Assembly: GCF_003412455.1 (NCBI RefSeq)
Contig: NZ_QTJU01000004.1
Location: forward strand, 310,001 to 374,000
DNA from: Deminuibacter soli
Lineage (GTDB): Bacteria > Bacteroidota > Bacteroidia > Chitinophagales > Chitinophagaceae
Direction of reading: 5' to 3'
Length of the DNA stretch: 64,000 bases
The position numbers were made by a program, and so were the translations under genes. Positions 61,180 through 64,000 of this stretch are shown here, in pieces; position 1 is the stretch's first letter; every line of letters begins with the position of its first letter. The notes beneath the pieces are model-generated. The model did no database searches. It saw nothing but the letters and a program-made list of their open reading frames with translations, and was not told where the DNA came from.

Positions 61180-62172
61180 ATGAATACAATACACAATACC
61201 CGCTGCGGCGGGTTCGCCACAAGCATTCTTTTTGCACTGCTGCTGTTACTGGGCTTTACGGCAGCTGCTGCACCGGTTAATGATTCCACCAAACGAAACG
61301 GTACAGCTGCAGGGCTGCTCCCGGCTGCACCGCCTGATGGATTTACACACCAGACGGTAACTGTAAACGGTATCCCGATTCATTATGTGATTGGCGGCAG
61401 CGGCGAACCGCTGGTGCTGATTCATGGCTTTGGACAAAACTGGTTTATGTGGAACCGGTTGCTGCCTGAGTTCTCGAAGCATTTCACGGTTATTGCACCT
61501 GATCTTCCCGGGCTTGGTGAATCAGGAAAACCGGCAAGCGGTTATGATAAGAAAACACTGGCCGCAGATATACACGGGCTGGTAAAACAACTGGGTTATT
61601 CTTCCATTAACCTGGCCGGCCATGATATTGGCCTGATGGTAGCCTACGCTTATGCTGCGCAATTCGGTACTGAAGTAAAACGGCTTGCACTGATGGATGC
61701 ATTGCTGCCCGGTGTTGAACCTGTTTGGGGACAGGTGAAAGGTTCTGCCTGGTGGTTCGGCTTTTTCGGATGGCCTGTTTCGGGTGATATTATCAAGGGT
61801 AAGGAGCGTGAATTTCTTACGAATTTCTGGCCGCTGGTAGGTCATGTAAAAGATGCCTTTACCAGCCAGGAATCAGAAGAGTTTGTGCGGGCCTATGCCA
61901 TTGACGGCGGCACTACGGGCAGCTTTCACTGGTTTGGCGCATTTGACCAGGATGCACTCGACAACAAAGAATTTATGAAAACCAAGCTTAAAATGCCGGT
62001 ACTGGCAATGGGTGGCGAATACTTCGGTGCCGCCTTCCTGGAAGACCATTGCAAGCTGGTGGCAGAGCATGTTGTTGCCTCCAACATCAAAGGGGCAGGG
62101 CATTGGATTGTGCAGGAGAATACAGCACAGGTATCGCATGACCTGATGAACTTTTTTACAGCAAAACAATAA
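61180..62172 (+). CDS. Secreted alpha/beta hydrolase, epoxide-hydrolase-like
   Basis: A 330-residue protein with a Sec signal (FALLLLLGFTAAAA region). The fold shows LVLIHGFGQNWFMWNRL, PDLPGLGESGKP, and the nucleophile position in LAGHDIGLMVAYAY. An Asp nucleophile is the hallmark of epoxide hydrolases and haloalkane dehalogenases. WWFGFFGWP and the GAGHWIVQENT His region complete the catalytic set. It is cotranscribed with the previous hydrolase and followed 17 bp later by a cupin. A secreted epoxide hydrolase would act on environmental epoxides; this is inference. Confidence 0.9.
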   Translation: MNTIHNTRCGGFATSILFALLLLLGFTAAAAPVNDSTKRNGTAAGLLPAAPPDGFTHQTVTVNGIPIHYVIGGSGEPLVLIHGFGQNWFMWNRLLPEFSKHFTVIAPDLPGLGESGKPASGYDKKTLAADIHGLVKQLGYSSINLAGHDIGLMVAYAYAAQFGTEVKRLALMDALLPGVEPVWGQVKGSAWWFGFFGWPVSGDIIKGKEREFLTNFWPLVGHVKDAFTSQESEEFVRAYAIDGGTTGSFHWFGAFDQDALDNKEFMKTKLKMPVLAMGGEYFGAAFLEDHCKLVAEHVVASNIKGAGHWIVQENTAQVSHDLMNFFTAKQ

Positions 62173-62189
62173 CCAATCAATCAGCTTAT

Positions 62190-62711
62190 ATGTACATGCA
62201 AACACTAAAAAAATCCCTTGTTACGAAACCCATGCTGTTAACAGCCTTGTTGCTTGCAGTCTTCTGTACAGCCCGGGCTCAATCAGATACAAGCGGGCAG
62301 CTGCGTATGACGCAGCAACAGATTATCGCAGCCAAAGCAAGCGGCACGCGCGCGCCGGGTTCTTCTAATTTAAGTGCAGTGCAGGTAATCGTTATTCACG
62401 GAGATCCTGCAAAGCCCGGTCTCTATACCATCTTATTAAAAGTAGCGCCCAATACAAAAATACCTGCACACCTGCACCCGGATGACCGTGTGGGAACCGT
62501 TGTTTCAGGCACCTGGTACTTTGGATACGGCGACAAGTTTGATGAAGGCAAGTTAAAAGAATTGCCGGTGGGTAGTGTTTACTCGGAAGTGGAAGGGCAG
62601 AATCATTTTGCCATGACAAAAGATCAACCGGTTATTGTAGAAATCACCGGTTACGGCGCTTCCGGTGTTACGTATGTGAATGCAGCAGATGATCCGCTGA
62701 ATCACCGGTAA
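62190..62711 (+). CDS. Secreted cupin-domain protein
   Basis: A 173-residue protein with a signal peptide (LLLAVFCTARAQ cleavage region). It has a single cupin barrel: the metal-binding motif HLHPDDRVGTVVSG and EVEGQNHFAMTKDQP (second motif His). Small exported cupins are often of unknown function. It is the last gene of the hydrolase unit, 17 bp after the epoxide-hydrolase-like gene, and a strong terminator follows. Substrate is unknown. Confidence 0.9.
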   Translation: MYMQTLKKSLVTKPMLLTALLLAVFCTARAQSDTSGQLRMTQQQIIAAKASGTRAPGSSNLSAVQVIVIHGDPAKPGLYTILLKVAPNTKIPAHLHPDDRVGTVVSGTWYFGYGDKFDEGKLKELPVGSVYSEVEGQNHFAMTKDQPVIVEITGYGASGVTYVNAADDPLNHR

Positions 62712-62731
62712 TAACTTGTATACTGCTTAAC

Positions 62732-62769
62732 AACTCAGGCCGCTTGCTGCAAGCGGCCTGAGTTGTTTG
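62732..62769 (+). terminator. Intrinsic terminator after the cupin gene
   Basis: The long stem AACTCAGGCCGCTT (62732-62745) / AAGCGGCCTGAGTT (62751-62764) is followed by GTTTGTT. It ends the three-gene unit. Confidence 0.85.
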
Positions 62770-62846
62770 TTCACATAAACATAAAGTAGTGTTAATGTTA
62801 TGGCAACATAGTACGGGCACCTTTGCCGCAAATCAAAACCACTACT

Positions 62847-64000
62847 ATGTCTTTCACCAAGCGCTGCACTATTTTATTGTTACTACTTTTTACAATGGTA
62901 CAGGTTGTTACCGCACAAACCAACCTGGCGGGTATAGCCGGTAGAATAGTTTCCCCTGATGGCAAGGCTATTGACCATGCAACCATTACCATTAAAAACG
63001 GATCTACAGGTTTTACTGCCAAAACAGTTTCCAACGAAAAAGGGGAGTTTCTGCTGAAAGAACTTCCGCTGGGTGGCCCTTATTCCATTATTGCGGAAGC
63101 AGTGGGAATGGCGTCGCAAACGCAAACGGATTATGCACTGAACCAGGGCGACCTGTTGCGTGTATTGTTCCAGATGACAGAGAAAACAGCTGCATTGCAG
63201 GCTGTTGTGGTTAAATCTACTTCACTCAGGAACAAGGTGGAGAACATTGGTACAGCTACAGCAGTTACTGCCAAAGACATTAACCGCCTGCCTGTAAATG
63301 GCCGTAACTTCACTACACTGGCCGATCTTTCTCCTTTAAGCACCGGTACCAGCCTTGGCGGTCAGCTGGGCTCTGCCACCAACTTTACCATTGATGGCAT
63401 GGCTGCAAGAGGTACCATTTCAGGCGGTCAGCCAACAGGTGCCTATGCCATTACCATGGAAGCAGTGCGCGAGTTCCAGGTAGTAACCAACCAGTATGAT
63501 GTTACCTATGGCAATGCCGGTGGTGGCACCATTAGCACGGTAACCAAATCGGGTACCAATACTTTAAGCGGAAGCGCCTTTACTTTTTTGCGTACAGACT
63601 GGCTTTCGAGCCCCTACGGTTTAAATGGTCAGAAACGTAACCAGCCGTTTGACATTAAACAATATGGCTTTTCACTGGGCGGTCCCATTATTAAAGACAA
63701 AGCACATTTCTTTGTGGCATGGGATCACCAGGCCAATACGCAGCCATTGCTGATTGCGCCTATCCAGTCAAATGCCGATGCACTGCGTTACAACGTAACC
63801 CAGCAAACACAGGATGATTTTTTAAGAATAGCACGTGCTAAATACGGTGTGGCCAATTCACCGCAGTTTGGCCAGTTCAGCCGTTTTAAAAATACACATG
63901 CATTGTTTGGCCGTATTGACTGGCAGCTGGGCAGGAAAAGCCTGCTTACCATTCGTGATAACTTTATCTATGATATGGATAACCAGTCAGACGGTGACAA
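62847..64000 (+). CDS. Oar-like TonB-dependent receptor (3' truncated by window)
   Basis: An ATG at 62847 opens a frame that runs to the window end (at least 384 residues). The signal peptide (LLLLLFTMVQVVTAQ region) is followed by a CarboxypepD_reg domain (about 28-110; GRIVSPDGKAIDHATITIK) and a plug domain (about 125-235; VENIGTATAVTAKDINRLP, then TFRLQ-like NFTTLADLS and GNAGGGTISTVTKSGTN). The first barrel strands follow. The GGTISTVTKSGTN segment is typical of Oar-like receptors rather than SusC proteins. No SusD partner can be seen within the window. Substrate unknown. Confidence 0.9.
   Translation, partial: MSFTKRCTILLLLLFTMVQVVTAQTNLAGIAGRIVSPDGKAIDHATITIKNGSTGFTAKTVSNEKGEFLLKELPLGGPYSIIAEAVGMASQTQTDYALNQGDLLRVLFQMTEKTAALQAVVVKSTSLRNKVENIGTATAVTAKDINRLPVNGRNFTTLADLSPLSTGTSLGGQLGSATNFTIDGMAARGTISGGQPTGAYAITMEAVREFQVVTNQYDVTYGNAGGGTISTVTKSGTNTLSGSAFTFLRTDWLSSPYGLNGQKRNQPFDIKQYGFSLGGPIIKDKAHFFVAWDHQANTQPLLIAPIQSNADALRYNVTQQTQDDFLRIARAKYGVANSPQFGQFSRFKNTHALFGRIDWQLGRKSLLTIRDNFIYDMDNQSDGD

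Noticed and set aside
1-64000. CRISPR array
   Set aside because: No regularly spaced direct repeats of 20-40 bases with unique spacers; the phrase repeats are irregular and scattered.
1-64000. Complete insertion sequence or transposase gene
   Set aside because: No DDE transposase or terminal inverted-repeat pair was found; the only mobility gene is the broken serine recombinase.

Overview
The window looks like a chromosomal segment of a Bacteroidota bacterium, most likely family Chitinophagaceae. The evidence is two SusC/SusD pairs, an ECF sigma/FecR anti-sigma pair feeding an STN-type SusC, an Oar-like TonB receptor, DUF5916, TAnnTTTG-type promoters before both tRNA genes, and a GC-moderate backbone with weak Shine-Dalgarno sites. 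The species call is inference; no rRNA gene is present.

Layout. 1-5.8 kb: signalling cluster (truncated histidine kinase, CHASE3/HAMP/GAF hybrid kinase with three receivers, lone receiver, CheR). 6.1-15.4 kb: glycan-uptake locus (ECF sigma, FecR, SusC, SusD, NlpC/P60 hydrolase, GH5 hydrolase). 15.5-17 kb: small minus-strand genes (two hypotheticals, PLDc_N membrane protein, small lipoprotein). 17.3-20.7 kb: tight operon of a cyclic-nucleotide-domain histidine kinase, a receiver/flavin-reductase fusion and a UBP-type zinc finger. 20.8-23.7 kb: SAM hydrolase-like protein, SDR, Tat-exported GH5. 23.9 kb: tRNA-Lys, then an AT-rich island (about 24.0-30.95 kb).

The island carries a wrecked serine recombinase and a compact five-gene minus-strand operon: AAA ATPase (RloA/AbiLi-like), RloB/AbiLii-like Toprim protein, double-zinc-ribbon protein with winged-helix-like modules, HEPN/DUF4145-like protein and a DUF6236-like protein with a Gly-rich hydrophobic segment. 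This is the best candidate for an undescribed (extended AbiL-like) anti-phage system. A frameshifted C-terminal remnant of a PEP-synthase-type enzyme lies at its right edge.

31.2-42.3 kb is mixed backbone: serine protease, HopJ-family protein, lipoprotein, MORN/YwqK-TonB_C protein, two NAD(P)-binding proteins, GH5-like enzyme, Na+/H+ antiporter, DUF5916 barrel, acyltransferase. 42.3-43.9 kb is a long intergenic tract with dispersed repeats, a tiny gene with a decayed copy, and two hairpins leading into a second locus (SusC, SusD, GH78 alpha-L-rhamnosidase; 43.9-51.3 kb). 51.3-55.8 kb: VOC protein, second identical tRNA-Lys, uracil-DNA-glycosylase-like protein, ArsR/SRPBCC operon, YwbE, DoxX-like. 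55.8-60.1 kb: TPR histidine kinase with a sigma-54 activator. 60.4-62.7 kb: two alpha/beta hydrolases and a cupin. 62.8 kb to the end: a truncated Oar-like TonB-dependent receptor.

Functional themes are polysaccharide capture and cleavage at the cell surface, several two-component circuits, one horizontally acquired defence-type island, and an unusual load of short repeated intergenic sequences.
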